This document shows positions 46,504-56,728 of a stretch of DNA of 64,000 nt, one piece after another. The stretch is from Methanospirillum lacunae (GTDB lineage: Archaea; Halobacteriota; Methanomicrobia; Methanomicrobiales; Methanospirillaceae), in contig NZ_QGMY01000002.1 in NCBI RefSeq assembly GCF_003173355.1, positions 310,001 to 374,000 on the forward strand. Reading direction: 5' to 3'. The notes below the pieces were generated by a model that saw only the letters and a program-made list of their open reading frames with translations, did not search any database and was not told the origin of the DNA. The position numbers and the translations under genes were made by a program. Positions within the stretch are counted from its first letter, which is position 1; each line of letters opens with the position of its first letter.

Positions 46504-47040
46504 ATGCAGGAAAGTGTCATCACTAGTCAGAATGAATCTGGTTATCAAAGTTCGAACATTCATCAGGCAACAGGATCGAGAGACATCAAAGTAATTGAAT
46601 TTATTATTGAGTCCCAACCTTTTGCAATCAATTTATTTGATACAAAAGAAGTTATAAATTGCCAGGAGATAACATTAATTCCAAATTCTCCTTCATATAT
46701 CCGTGGAATCACTAATCTCCGGGGGGTTATTACTTCTGTAATTGATATCAAAAATTTATTATCAATTAATTCAGAGAAAACAGATCAGAAGAAAAAAGAC
46801 AGAATTATCATTCTCGATCCCTCTATTTGTCAGAAACCAATTGGAATTCTGGTTGATGATGTTCGGTCAGTTCAGAATTATTCTCCACATGAGATCGATA
46901 TTCATGAATCTTCTTCTGATCATTATCAGAAGGGTGTAATAAAGAGGTCATATCAGGATTTAATGGGGAAAGATATATCTGAATTGATACTTCTTCTGGA
47001 TGTAAAAAAGATTGTACAGAATATTAATCTGGATTGGTAA
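46504..47040 (+). CDS. cheW: CheW-like chemotaxis coupling protein
   Basis: 178 residues; an N-terminal unstructured ~30 residues, then the CheW fold: KVIEFIIESQPFAINLFDTK, IPNSPSYIRGITNLRGVITS (conserved N-L-R-G), VIDIKNLL and IGILVDDVRSVQNY. Couples receptors to CheA. GGTGATT lies before the ATG. No CheA or CheY is in this window. Confidence 0.93.
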   Translation: MQESVITSQNESGYQSSNIHQATGSRDIKVIEFIIESQPFAINLFDTKEVINCQEITLIPNSPSYIRGITNLRGVITSVIDIKNLLSINSEKTDQKKKDRIIILDPSICQKPIGILVDDVRSVQNYSPHEIDIHESSSDHYQKGVIKRSYQDLMGKDISELILLLDVKKIVQNINLDW

Positions 47041-47461
47041 TATTATATTCATTAATTATCTTTTATGCTTAGACAATTTTATTGGAGATTAATTGTTTAA
47101 AATAATCTCATCACCGAAAAGTATGTGGAAGTCATTCTTTCTCGAATCGATATTTGAAGTCTGTCATTGAGGAAGTAATTCAAATTTTACACTGATCTAG
47201 TGGAGAAGAGAAGGATGCAACGAGTAGATAAAACCGTAGAAGCGGGTATGATATTTTCTTTCAATATTGGATACTATCTCTTTTAATTTTACAAATTGTT
47301 ACATTACAGATTCTTTTTTTCATCGAACTTCTTATCAACTCATAGGTATCATTTGACGTAACGTGTAATGGTGGCATCTGCCAGATTCTGCAACCAGGAT
47401 ATCATAAAGCGGTGAGATAGACGATGGCAACAAACCAGAGTCGTAAAAATTGGTGTCAATC
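47041..47461. other. Intergenic region before the P-type ATPase
   Basis: No reliable gene. A minus-strand frame ending at 47335 (SGLLPSSISPLYDILVAES) looks faintly protein-like but overlaps the ATPase start. Promoter expected near the 3' end. Confidence 0.3.
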
Positions 47462-50035
47462 ATGACTATCTTCGAAATTGACGATGTCAGGGGTCTTTCC
47501 AGTGAGCAGGTAACTGAGAAGATCAGAACTGAAGGATATAATGAACTCCCGGAAACAAAAAAACGTGGTATTCCCGGAATCATCCTCGAGGTTGTCAAAG
47601 AACCGATGTTCATCCTCCTGGTAGCAAGTGGGCTGATCTACTTCTTCCTCGGCGATATTACTGAAGGTATCATGCTGATGAGCTTCGTGGTTGTCATCAT
47701 CGGGATCACGGTGTACCAGGAGCAGAAGACAGAAAAAGCCCTGGAAGCTTTACGAAACCTTTCAAGTCCACGTGCTCTGGTAATCAGAGACGGAGAACAG
47801 AAACGAATCGCAGGAAGGGAAGTGGTAACCGGTGATATTCTCATCCTTTCAGAAGGAGACCGGGTGCCTGCAGATGGTATTCTTCTTTCATCAAATCATA
47901 TATCAGTGGATGAATCACTTCTGACCGGAGAATCAGTCCCGGTCAGAAAAATCCCCTGGACAGAAGGACAATCTGAACAGCATCCCGGAGGAGATGATTT
48001 GCCCTTCATTTATTCCGGTACTATGGTTGTTCAGGGGCAGGGTCTTGCGGAGGTCAAATCCACCGGTTCCCGGACAGAGATGGGCAAGATTGGCTCTGTT
48101 TTACAGACCGTCGACAGGGATGATACCAGGCTTAAAACAGAGATCTCCTGGATGGTCAAGACCATTGCAACTGTCGGGCTCTTTCTCTGCCTGATCATCG
48201 TGGTAGTGTATGGGTTTACACAGGGAGACTGGATATCAGGTCTTCTTGCCGGGATTACACTGGCTATGGCTATTCTCCCTGAAGAGTTCCCGGTTGTCCT
48301 TACAATATTTCTCGCTCTTGGTGCATGGAGAATATCACAAAAACAGGTATTGACACGCCATGTTCCGGCAATTGAAACCCTTGGTTCAGCCACCGTACTT
48401 TGTGTAGATAAAACCGGTACCCTCACCCTGAACAAAATGACAGTTCAGACCTTTTTTGCCGGTGGGGTGATCTGTGATCATGATCCAACCGGTGCAAATT
48501 CAGTTCCAGATATCTGTCATGAATTATCTGAGTACGCTATCCTTGCCTGCAAAAAAGATCCCTTTGATCCGATGGAGAAGGCACTCTTCCACCTGTCAGA
48601 TGGCGATTTTGGGAAGACAGAACATATCCACACCGGCTGGAACCTGATTGTAGAATATCCCCTTTCAGCCGAACTCCTGGCTATGTCTAACGTCTGGAGA
48701 TCCCCTGATGGAAATGAGTTCATTATTGCATCAAAAGGAGCACCCGAGGCAATAGCTGACCTCTGTCATCTTCCTGAACCTGACCGTGAAATGCTGGCCG
48801 AACATATCAACACGCTTGCATCCAAAGGACTTCGTATTCTTGGGGTTGCGAAAGCTTCGTTTGTTCTTCCTGAACTTCCTGAAATACAGCATGATTTTGA
48901 GTTTGAATTCCTGGGACTGATTGGATTCGCAGACCCGATCCGGCCTGGAATTCCTGAGGCCGTGGAAGAATGTCATTCAGCCGGAATACGGGTTATCATG
49001 ATCACCGGAGACTATCCGTTGACTGCACGAAGCATTGCACAACAGATCGGTCTTCATCATGCTGATGAATGTATTACCGGATCAGAACTTGAACAGATAC
49101 CGGAACCAGAATTAAAAGACAAAATCAGAACTGCCACCCTGTTTGCACGGGCTGTCCCTGAGCAAAAATTGCGGATTGTCAATGCCCTTAAAGCCAATCA
49201 TGAAGTTGTTGCTATGACCGGTGACGGGGTAAACGACGCTCCTGCATTAAAATCTGCTGACATCGGTATCGCGATGGGAGGAAGGGGAACCGATGTCGCA
49301 AGGGAATCTTCGTCACTTGTTTTGCTTGACGACAACTTCACCTCGATTGTATCTGCGGTCAGGTTAGGAAGGAGAATCTATGATAATCTGAAGAAAGCCA
49401 TGGCATATATCTTCTCCATTCATGTTCCAATTGCCGGAATGTCCCTCATACCTGTGCTTTTTAATCTCCCTCTCATTCTTATGCCAGTTCATATCGTCTT
49501 TCTTGAATTGATCATTGATCCAGCCTGTTCAATTGTGTTCGAATCTGAAAAAGAAGAATCAAATGTCATGAATCGTCCTCCTCGTCAGAAAGATGAACGA
49601 CTTTTTACCAGGAAGACACTCTTTCTCAGTCTTCTCCAGGGGTTCGTAGTTCTTACAATTGTCTTTCTGGTGTATCTTTCTGCGATAAACAGGGGTCTTA
49701 ATGAAGCAGAAGTGAGAACACTCACCTTTACAACGATTGTTATAGCTAATCTGCTCCTGATCCTGACAAATCGTTCATGGTCAGAGACGATGGTTCAGAC
49801 AATCCAGACTCCGAACAAAGCGATGGGGTGGGTATTTGCCGGAACACTCATTGGTCTCACTCTGATTCTCATAATTCCTTCACTTCAGAATCTCTTCAGG
49901 TTTGCTCCGATATCTTTCGAAGAATTTATTACCTGTGTGCTTGCCGGAGTTGTGAGTGTCCTCTGGTTTGAGGTGTATAAGATCTGGAATTCACGGCAAA
50001 AGAGAAAAGAAGAAGCAGACCTCCTGATTCAGTAA
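47462..50035 (+). CDS. Cation-transporting P-type ATPase
   Basis: About 857 residues, full P-type architecture: N-terminal cation-ATPase domain, actuator LLTGESVPV, PEEFPVVLTIFLALGAWR in M4, phosphorylation site CVDKTGTLTLNKM (Asp about 316), KGAPE nucleotide site, and hinge MTGDGVNDAPALKSADIGIAMG, with ten predicted membrane helices. The M4 motif is PEEFP, not the PEGLP of typical Ca2+ pumps, so the ion (Ca2+, Mg2+, H+ or other) is uncertain. ATG 47462 chosen for the GGTG just upstream; TTG 47450 and GTG 47453 are alternatives. Confidence 0.92.
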   Translation: MTIFEIDDVRGLSSEQVTEKIRTEGYNELPETKKRGIPGIILEVVKEPMFILLVASGLIYFFLGDITEGIMLMSFVVVIIGITVYQEQKTEKALEALRNLSSPRALVIRDGEQKRIAGREVVTGDILILSEGDRVPADGILLSSNHISVDESLLTGESVPVRKIPWTEGQSEQHPGGDDLPFIYSGTMVVQGQGLAEVKSTGSRTEMGKIGSVLQTVDRDDTRLKTEISWMVKTIATVGLFLCLIIVVVYGFTQGDWISGLLAGITLAMAILPEEFPVVLTIFLALGAWRISQKQVLTRHVPAIETLGSATVLCVDKTGTLTLNKMTVQTFFAGGVICDHDPTGANSVPDICHELSEYAILACKKDPFDPMEKALFHLSDGDFGKTEHIHTGWNLIVEYPLSAELLAMSNVWRSPDGNEFIIASKGAPEAIADLCHLPEPDREMLAEHINTLASKGLRILGVAKASFVLPELPEIQHDFEFEFLGLIGFADPIRPGIPEAVEECHSAGIRVIMITGDYPLTARSIAQQIGLHHADECITGSELEQIPEPELKDKIRTATLFARAVPEQKLRIVNALKANHEVVAMTGDGVNDAPALKSADIGIAMGGRGTDVARESSSLVLLDDNFTSIVSAVRLGRRIYDNLKKAMAYIFSIHVPIAGMSLIPVLFNLPLILMPVHIVFLELIIDPACSIVFESEKEESNVMNRPPRQKDERLFTRKTLFLSLLQGFVVLTIVFLVYLSAINRGLNEAEVRTLTFTTIVIANLLLILTNRSWSETMVQTIQTPNKAMGWVFAGTLIGLTLILIIPSLQNLFRFAPISFEEFITCVLAGVVSVLWFEVYKIWNSRQKRKEEADLLIQ

Positions 50036-50046
50036 AAAATCAGGAG
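50021..50046. terminator. Bidirectional hairpin between convergent genes
   Basis: CTCCTGATT and AATCAGGAG, perfect 9-bp arms with an 8-base loop, span the stop codons of both the ATPase and lipid-kinase genes, which are only four bases apart. Probable shared transcript end or decay barrier. Confidence 0.6.
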
Positions 50047-51014
50047 ATCTCCGGGTCAGAACCAGGTACATTTAGTAGAAGGTGTTCATCATGATCCTGA
50101 AATGAATCAGGAGCCATGATGGTAACCGCTGCCGGATCGATCGCAAGACGGATTGGTGTCCGTGTCATCTTTTCTCCCCCCATGATCACGTATTTCCCGG
50201 GTTTTGTCTCGATACATGCTGACTGTGCCTTAAACAACCGTGATTCAGGAAATACAAGATGCCGGCCGAGAAGGAATCCTATCCAGAACTTGAGTCCCTG
50301 CCATTCACTTTCCGAGTCCATTGCAAAAATGATGAGAGTTTTGTTATCGATATGAGCATCTGGAGTAATTTTACGAGTCCCATAAAAACTTCCGTTTGCA
50401 ATGATCAATTGTCTTGTTTTGATACATTCAGTAACTCCGTCAATGGTGATAGAACAGGAAAACAGTTGTTGTGAAATGAGATAACTGGTTTCATACAATA
50501 GGTAAGATACCATTCCAAGGTATCGTTTCAGAAGTTTCGGAGTTGCCGAAACCACATCCCGGGAAAATCCTATCGTTGCGATGTTGATAAAATATTGATC
50601 ATTTATCATTCCGAGGTCTACGTCAACAACTTTTCCATGAACGATAACCTCTATAGCTTTTTCAAGCGACATAGGGATCCCCATTGACCGGGCAAAATTG
50701 TTCGCCGTCCCCATTGGAAGAATGCCCAGAACAGAATCTTTGTGGACAAAAAGATCAGTAATTGTGTTAAATGTCCCGTCACCACCGCCAATGATAATGA
50801 GAGGATGTTTCTGATCCAGTACCTCGGTTACCACTTTTCTCAATCGTTCGGGTTTTCGGACAGGATATGATGCGATTACGTCAATACCCCGAAGATGGAG
50901 AAGATCAAGAGCCCTGAAAAATAACTTCTCCCCTTTACGGGAATGGGTATTGACGATGAGAACTGCCTGCCTTTTTTTCCTGATAAGATCTCCAAGTTCC
51001 CGCTTATTTGTCAT
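50040..51014 (-). CDS. Diacylglycerol/lipid kinase (YegS/DagK-like)
   Basis: 324 residues: VLIVNTHSRKGEKLF, nucleotide-binding GGGDGTFNTI, LPMGTANNFARSMGIP and VVDVDLGMINDQYFINIATIGF, all typical of the DAGK catalytic domain and YegS-like C-terminal sandwich. Phosphorylates a lipid alcohol at the membrane; in an archaeon the acceptor may be archaeol-type or a long-chain base. Substrate not deducible. Confidence 0.88.
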   Translation of the reverse strand: MTNKRELGDLIRKKRQAVLIVNTHSRKGEKLFFRALDLLHLRGIDVIASYPVRKPERLRKVVTEVLDQKHPLIIIGGGDGTFNTITDLFVHKDSVLGILPMGTANNFARSMGIPMSLEKAIEVIVHGKVVDVDLGMINDQYFINIATIGFSRDVVSATPKLLKRYLGMVSYLLYETSYLISQQLFSCSITIDGVTECIKTRQLIIANGSFYGTRKITPDAHIDNKTLIIFAMDSESEWQGLKFWIGFLLGRHLVFPESRLFKAQSACIETKPGKYVIMGGEKMTRTPIRLAIDPAAVTIMAPDSFQDHDEHLLLNVPGSDPEIS

Positions 51015-51080
51015 GCAATTTCCTAAAAGAAGAGCGGATGAGATCTCGAATTGGATTTTGAATAAAAGAAAAGTGATTTT

Positions 51081-51524
51081 TCATTCTTTACCAGAAAGAG
51101 TGGACTTGAGTGCTGTATCGATTGCACTTGAAAGATAATCACCTGCAAGGTCAGGAATCACTGATTCGTTGAGTTCTGTAAGATTCTGAACTTTTTCAAT
51201 GATTGTGTCCTGTTTATTAAGGGCTACGATGGCCTTTTCCCGTATTGGGATCACTTTTTCAGAAACCTGAAGCGAATTCAGATGATCAATCTCGGTCTTG
51301 ATCACTCCCTGATATTCTTTCAGATCGGCTTTCACAGCATCCCACTGCTTCAGTTTTACATCAGCATTGATATGTCCTATCCTGGTTACTGACTCATTCT
51401 GAAATTCCTGAAGCGAGCTGAGGAATGTGAGATCGTTGGTGTTTATAACTGATGAACATCCGGCGACGAGAAGAGAACCGGAGATGACTGATATTAGCAT
51501 AATTGATAGCCACATTTTTTTCAT
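51081..51524 (-). CDS. Small lipoprotein-like secreted protein
   Basis: About 147 residues from ATG 51524 (AGAGG upstream). The signal peptide ends in a lipobox-like LLVAGCSS. The mature part is helical and charged (NESVTRIGHINADVKLKQWD), possibly a helical bundle. Family not recognised. Confidence 0.6.
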   Translation of the reverse strand: MKKMWLSIMLISVISGSLLVAGCSSVINTNDLTFLSSLQEFQNESVTRIGHINADVKLKQWDAVKADLKEYQGVIKTEIDHLNSLQVSEKVIPIREKAIVALNKQDTIIEKVQNLTELNESVIPDLAGDYLSSAIDTALKSTLSGKE

Positions 51525-51611
51525 ACAAATACCTCTGTTTTGATGAGAAAGATCATTTCTCTCTCGTACCATAGCATAATGCAAAACGTGCTGGAGCAAT
51601 CCTGAATGATT

Positions 51612-51628
51612 GCTTCATACTATGAAGC
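51612..51628. promoter_or_regulatory. 17-bp palindrome, candidate operator
   Basis: GCTTCATA and TATGAAGC are exact complements around one C. It lies about 90 bases upstream of the lipoprotein start; its protein partner is unknown. Confidence 0.4.
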
Positions 51629-52320
51629 GTATGTAGATTGCACGTTTAGAATTAATCCTGTTTCACTTCAATTATTTCAAACATTATGCTTTGTATTATG
51701 AGTGATATGATTGTGAATATGAAGTATCCGTTTTGCAATATCAATCTCCTCATGAGTGAACAGTTCTCATCATCACAAGATTAGGATCCATTATACGAAA
51801 GTAGTTGTCTGAAAGGGGAAAACGCGATTACTTGTTCAATAGCGGCAGGATAGATCAGTCTCTGTACTGTTCGGTTCGTTGGAAATGGTTTTGTTCTATT
51901 CTGGCAAAATCTCTGATGATAAGCATAATTTATGCCAGGATTACGCTTATTATGGCTATGATTAGAATGAGGAACAACATAACAAGAACCATTCTTTGAT
52001 GATCTCTTCTGATGATTTTTTGTACGAAAAAATCCCTCATATTGAAGGTTTAAGAGTAATCTCACCTGTATCGAGTTTACATGAATAGAGATACTTGTCA
52101 AGTGGAATCCATGTTTCCGATTCCTTTCAGGTTAGCTCTTTTCTTTTGTAAGATCCAAAAGATGGTTATCGATTTAAAAAATTTCTATTAAGAGCCTAAT
52201 TGATTCCTTTTCAATACCTGTCGGGGATGTTTTTCAGTATTCCTTATCTCTTTGTGAATCTCTTTGGAACACATTTTCAGATATCGGAAAAAAGAGAAAT
52301 CCGTCAATAAAGGGGAATCA
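51629..52320. other. Intergenic region without recognised gene
   Basis: About 690 bases. Open frames here are short and show no family features. Possible 3' untranslated region of the large histidine kinase at the right side. Confidence 0.4.
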
Positions 52321-55300
52321 TTATCCAATCTTTCTAAATTTCCCCGCAGGTACCAAAATCTCAAACCTTGCTCCATGACCCGGGACACCTGTCTCAATGA
52401 TGCTTATTCCCGTGATATCAAGAATTTCTCGTGAAAGATTGAGCCCGAATCCGGTATGCTTATAGTATCCCCTGGTGAAAATTTTTGATTTATATTCAGT
52501 CGGGATTCCTACCCCGTCATCCTCAATGATGATGGAATATCCCTCTTTTCCTTCAAATCCGGAGAATCGAATCAAGGTGATAGTATCGCCATATCTCTTT
52601 GCGTTATCAACAAGGTTTAAAAAAACTTTCTCAATCAATGGGTCTGCATACACCTCAACCCCTGATATATCTATTTGAATCTGAATCGGGCTGATATCAA
52701 TAGATTTGATCGAATGAGAGATCACTTTACTGACATCCTGCCAGATTGGTGAACGTACACCAATATCCTGGTAATCACGTGTGAATAATATCTGTACCTC
52801 AACATTTTTTGCAGATGCATATGCTTTTTCTAAAAACCCTTTCACCGGTTGATTCAGGTCTTCCTCCATTGCAAAATCAAGATAACCAAGAACTACCTGG
52901 AGATCATTTCCGATATCATGTCTGGTAATACTTGATAACAGGTTAAGTTTTGCATTTGCCTGAACTAACGCATCTTCAGCAAGTTTGCGTTGTGTTATAT
53001 CGAGAAGCGAGATAATGACTTTTTCAAGAGTCTGTTCAAAGCCGGGTACAACGAGCATCTTCAGCAGGACCACCCTTTTATCACCGGTCATCGTCTGAAA
53101 AGGAAGTTCAGATTCAAACTCGGTTTTCCCGGATATCAGGGAAATAATCTCCTCTTTGAAGGATGTATAAGAGTCAGATTCAAAGATGGTTGAAAAGCCA
53201 CTTGAAAAATCCGTTTTGGATTTAGCCTTAAATAACAGCAGTGTAGCACGGTTTATTCGGGTGACCTTTACCATCTTGGCACATAACCTGACTTCATCAG
53301 GGTGCGTTTCAAACCATCTTCTAAAATCTTCGATACCTTCTCCTTGTTTCTTATCAATCCAGTACCTGATCTTAGAAAAGTCTTCCTCCCATAGGGAAAT
53401 TGGAGACTCATCAAACAAGACACGATATCGTTCCTCGCTCTCCCGTAAGGCTTTTTCTGCCCGTTTTCGTTCAGTAATGTCCCGGATCATGACAAGTGAG
53501 CCGGTCTCTCCCTGATACTCAAATGGTACTTCTTTTACCCCGACATAAACCGGGGTTCCATCCAGTTTCAGGTAAATCAGATCACGGAGTTCGACTATGA
53601 CCTGGTCTTCGTTATTGTTTTGTATCCGGTCCCGAATATTCTCATGAAATGAGGGATCGATACGGTCAATAAAATCCGTTCCCAGTAGTTGATCTGCTGA
53701 AGCGGCGCCAAATAACTGCAAGGCGGCATTATTGAGGTACCTGAAACGATTATTTGTTTGTATATATATTGCATCAGGGGCGTTATCTACAAGAATTCTG
53801 AAGTTCTCCTCACTCTTTGCCTTTTCCTGATGAACTTTAACAATTTCTTCGAGTTGTGTTCGCAATTCCTCTTCACTCTGACGGAGCGCTTCCTCAGCTC
53901 GTTTTCGTTCGGTAATATCAGATGCGATTCCAATAAGACCATAGACCATTCCCTCTTCATCATAGATTGGATTGGTATAAACATCTAAAATTATGCCATC
54001 GATATTTACTTGTAATGATTGTGGTTTTCCACTCAAGGTTTCTTTACATGCAATAATGATATCGGGATATTCTGCATACAAATCATCAACCCGCTGGCCT
54101 AAAACCTGATTAGGTTCAAAATTTAAACTCCTCAAACCAAGTCCTTCAGAAAGGGTGAAACGCATCTCTTTATCCATTGCAAAGAGAACCACCGGGATAT
54201 TTGCGATTATCGTTTCAAGACGGTTCTTACTCTCACGTAAATCGTCCTCTATTCTCCTGCGTTCAGTAATTTCATACGTGATTCCGAGGATGCGGTCTAT
54301 ATGACCGTCCCGGTTCCGAAGAGGGACCAGTGATGAATGGAAGATACGTTTTCCACTAGGCAGATCCAGTTCAATCTCATCTTCATAGGTTGTCCCTAAC
54401 TCCAGACACCTGCGGTACTTGGCATTTACTGCCTGACCAACCTCCGGAGAGACTGTTTCATCAACATATTTCCCGATGAGGTCTTTTTTGGAGATTCCTA
54501 CACTTTTCTCCAGGGCAGGATTAACTTCCAGGTTCTTAAAGCGGCTATCCTCTGTCACTTCCAGGAGATAGATACCTTCTGAAACGTTATCAAAAATCTC
54601 CCTGAATCGTTGTTCGCTCTTTTGCAGCGCCTCATCTGCTTTCTTGCGTTCGGTGATATCAAACGCAATGCCCATGAAATAACTAAAATTCCCGTCTATA
54701 TCCCTTATAACATTTCCTCGGGAGACGTGCCAGCGCCATTCTCCAAAGGCATTACGGACACGATATTCCGTTCCTTGGGGAGTGCAGTCAACACTAATAT
54801 AGCGCTGAAATACTTCCTGAAGGTTGGGAAAATCATCAGGATGGATGAGTGGCTGGAAAGAATGACCGGTAATTTCATCAGGATTGTAACCAAGAACCGT
54901 TTGAAAAGATGGAGATACATAGAGGAATTCTCCTCTGGAGTTAAGTGTGTAAATGAGGTCCTGGCTGTTTTCTACTATAAGCCGATATTTTTCTTCATTT
55001 GCCCGCAACGCCGCCTCTGCTCTTTTACGAGCAGTGATATCCCAACCTTCGGCAATGAGGAGAATAGTATTGCCCTGTGGATCTCTCACTGGTTTTAGTG
55101 AAAAATCGATATCCATCAGTTCTTTACCTAATGGATGGGTGGTTTCGAACCGTATCACCTCGCCGTTTCTGACCCGGGTGATCGCATTTTTTAATTGTTC
55201 CTGGCTGGCAGGATCGTGTGTCCACCATGAGGTAAGCCAGAGCGGTTTTCCGAGTTCTGATCGTGGATCTTTATGCTCATCCTGGAGATATTTGGTTACA

Positions 55301-56244
55301 ACCGTGTTGAGTTCTATCAGGGTTCCCTGGGGGTCAAGGACGGCCATCAAATGAAATGTCTGATTAAAAACCGCCCGGAATTGTCCCACACTCTCCTTCA
55401 GGGCTTTTTCCTTTTCTGTTAAATCATGGAGGATGAGGTTATATGGCCTGGTCAGGCTGATGACGACAAATGCCCGGTAGAATAGATAGACTGATAAAAA
55501 TCTGAAGAGGTGCCCGAGCATATTCGTGAAACCAAAAACTGAGACATAGGAGGTGAATGCCAGTTCTCCAAGAATGAGGAGTACCTGTGCAACGATGATA
55601 TACTGCCAGACTTCATTATCAAAGTGTTTCCGTTTATGATACAGGATAATGATCGTGGCAATAAGGATGAGTGAAATGAGGTACTCACTTGTAATCTTAA
55701 ACCGGGTGAGCCCGATACCTTCAATGTAGCAGGTTGGGAAGATTTGCCAGATGAAGATACTGGCAAATATCAATGTAATGGCTGCAGTGAAAACGGTAAT
55801 GATGATATCTGCATCATACTTCCGGCCTTTTGTAATCGTTCTACCAATAAAAAGTGACCCAATAATGAATGAAATGCTCTGGAAGTATCGTGCTGCAATC
55901 CAGAGTTGGGTAGCATAATCCGCATCGGGACCGGGTACTATTCCCATCCCCTTATATGCAAGTGTATGTACAAGATCAATTCCTCCGATAAAGAGGAATG
56001 AGATCCCCAGAATGAGGAAAAATGTATCGTTGATGACACCACGGGTATTCCAGATGATGATGAAGATGGAGAATGCAACTGCAATACCGGCGAGTTCAAC
56101 AACTCCATGAAAGAGAAGGTAATTTCGGAGACTTATGTAGAAGAGGACAACAAGGACAGTTGCGATGAAGGTAATCTGAAGAAAACCTGACGGGCTGGTG
56201 AGTTCTTTCAGGTCTCTTCGCAATGTGGTATAAATATCGGTCAT
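52321..56244 (-). CDS. Large MASE3-multi-PAS sensor histidine kinase
   Basis: 1307 residues. Residues about 20-270 are a MASE3 membrane sensor (FLFIGGIDLVHTLAYKGMGI, QLWIAARYFQSISFIIGSLF) with about eight helices. Six PAS units follow (for example KYRLIVENSQDLIYTLNSRG, RFREIFDNVSEGIYLLEVTE, NFRILVDNAPDAIYIQTNNR), most ending in ITERKRAEEALR-type linkers. The kinase core has H-box SSITRHDIGNDLQVV, N-box NLVDNAKRYGD, EDDGVGIP and HTGFGLNLSREIL. An integrator of redox or ligand signals; partner response regulator not visible. Confidence 0.92.
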   Translation of the reverse strand: MTDIYTTLRRDLKELTSPSGFLQITFIATVLVVLFYISLRNYLLFHGVVELAGIAVAFSIFIIIWNTRGVINDTFFLILGISFLFIGGIDLVHTLAYKGMGIVPGPDADYATQLWIAARYFQSISFIIGSLFIGRTITKGRKYDADIIITVFTAAITLIFASIFIWQIFPTCYIEGIGLTRFKITSEYLISLILIATIIILYHKRKHFDNEVWQYIIVAQVLLILGELAFTSYVSVFGFTNMLGHLFRFLSVYLFYRAFVVISLTRPYNLILHDLTEKEKALKESVGQFRAVFNQTFHLMAVLDPQGTLIELNTVVTKYLQDEHKDPRSELGKPLWLTSWWTHDPASQEQLKNAITRVRNGEVIRFETTHPLGKELMDIDFSLKPVRDPQGNTILLIAEGWDITARKRAEAALRANEEKYRLIVENSQDLIYTLNSRGEFLYVSPSFQTVLGYNPDEITGHSFQPLIHPDDFPNLQEVFQRYISVDCTPQGTEYRVRNAFGEWRWHVSRGNVIRDIDGNFSYFMGIAFDITERKKADEALQKSEQRFREIFDNVSEGIYLLEVTEDSRFKNLEVNPALEKSVGISKKDLIGKYVDETVSPEVGQAVNAKYRRCLELGTTYEDEIELDLPSGKRIFHSSLVPLRNRDGHIDRILGITYEITERRRIEDDLRESKNRLETIIANIPVVLFAMDKEMRFTLSEGLGLRSLNFEPNQVLGQRVDDLYAEYPDIIIACKETLSGKPQSLQVNIDGIILDVYTNPIYDEEGMVYGLIGIASDITERKRAEEALRQSEEELRTQLEEIVKVHQEKAKSEENFRILVDNAPDAIYIQTNNRFRYLNNAALQLFGAASADQLLGTDFIDRIDPSFHENIRDRIQNNNEDQVIVELRDLIYLKLDGTPVYVGVKEVPFEYQGETGSLVMIRDITERKRAEKALRESEERYRVLFDESPISLWEEDFSKIRYWIDKKQGEGIEDFRRWFETHPDEVRLCAKMVKVTRINRATLLLFKAKSKTDFSSGFSTIFESDSYTSFKEEIISLISGKTEFESELPFQTMTGDKRVVLLKMLVVPGFEQTLEKVIISLLDITQRKLAEDALVQANAKLNLLSSITRHDIGNDLQVVLGYLDFAMEEDLNQPVKGFLEKAYASAKNVEVQILFTRDYQDIGVRSPIWQDVSKVISHSIKSIDISPIQIQIDISGVEVYADPLIEKVFLNLVDNAKRYGDTITLIRFSGFEGKEGYSIIIEDDGVGIPTEYKSKIFTRGYYKHTGFGLNLSREILDITGISIIETGVPGHGARFEILVPAGKFRKIG

Positions 56245-56728
56245 CGTTTTTTCTTGCCTATTCCCAATATGCTTCTATAAGATTTTTACCAGATAAGGGT
56301 ATTTCACTAGATCTATGGGTTGGGAAACTTCATGTTAGAGAGAGATGTTCGGGTTTTTGTTCCGCTCTCATGTACTGAATTACAGTTTTTTAAGTATATG
56401 CGTATCTTTTGGGATAAAATAAGATTGGCCAGCCTTGTGATCGGTTGAGACTGGGCACCAGGTCGTATTATAATTCCTGATATTTGAGTTTTTGATATAA
56501 ATTATACTTTCATTCCACTCTTGAATTTTAATTTCCTGAGTTATGGTATCTTTTGCATGAATACGAATCAATATGATCTGTGTGGTACAAACGAGTGTGT
56601 TTAGGCATCTATAAATGTCTCCTTATGAAATATTGATCAGAAATCTCAAAGACCTGGTAATACGTGCTGCATGTTAAAAACTGTCGTAAATATTTAACAT
56701 ATTTCTTTCAGTTAAGGGGTTCGCTGGT
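56245..56728. other. Divergent intergenic region between two histidine kinase genes
   Basis: AT-rich with no convincing gene. Likely holds both promoters; AAGGGG lies before the plus-strand start. Confidence 0.35.

Noticed and set aside
47335-47613. 92-codon minus-strand ORF overlapping the P-type ATPase start
   Set aside because: Overlaps a certain gene on the other strand; the distal SGLLPSSISPLYDIL segment looks faintly protein-like but matches nothing I can name.
51781-52101. 106-codon minus-strand ORF in the 51.6-52.3 kb gap
   Set aside because: Low-complexity His/Asn/Ser-rich translation with no family features and no ribosome-binding site.
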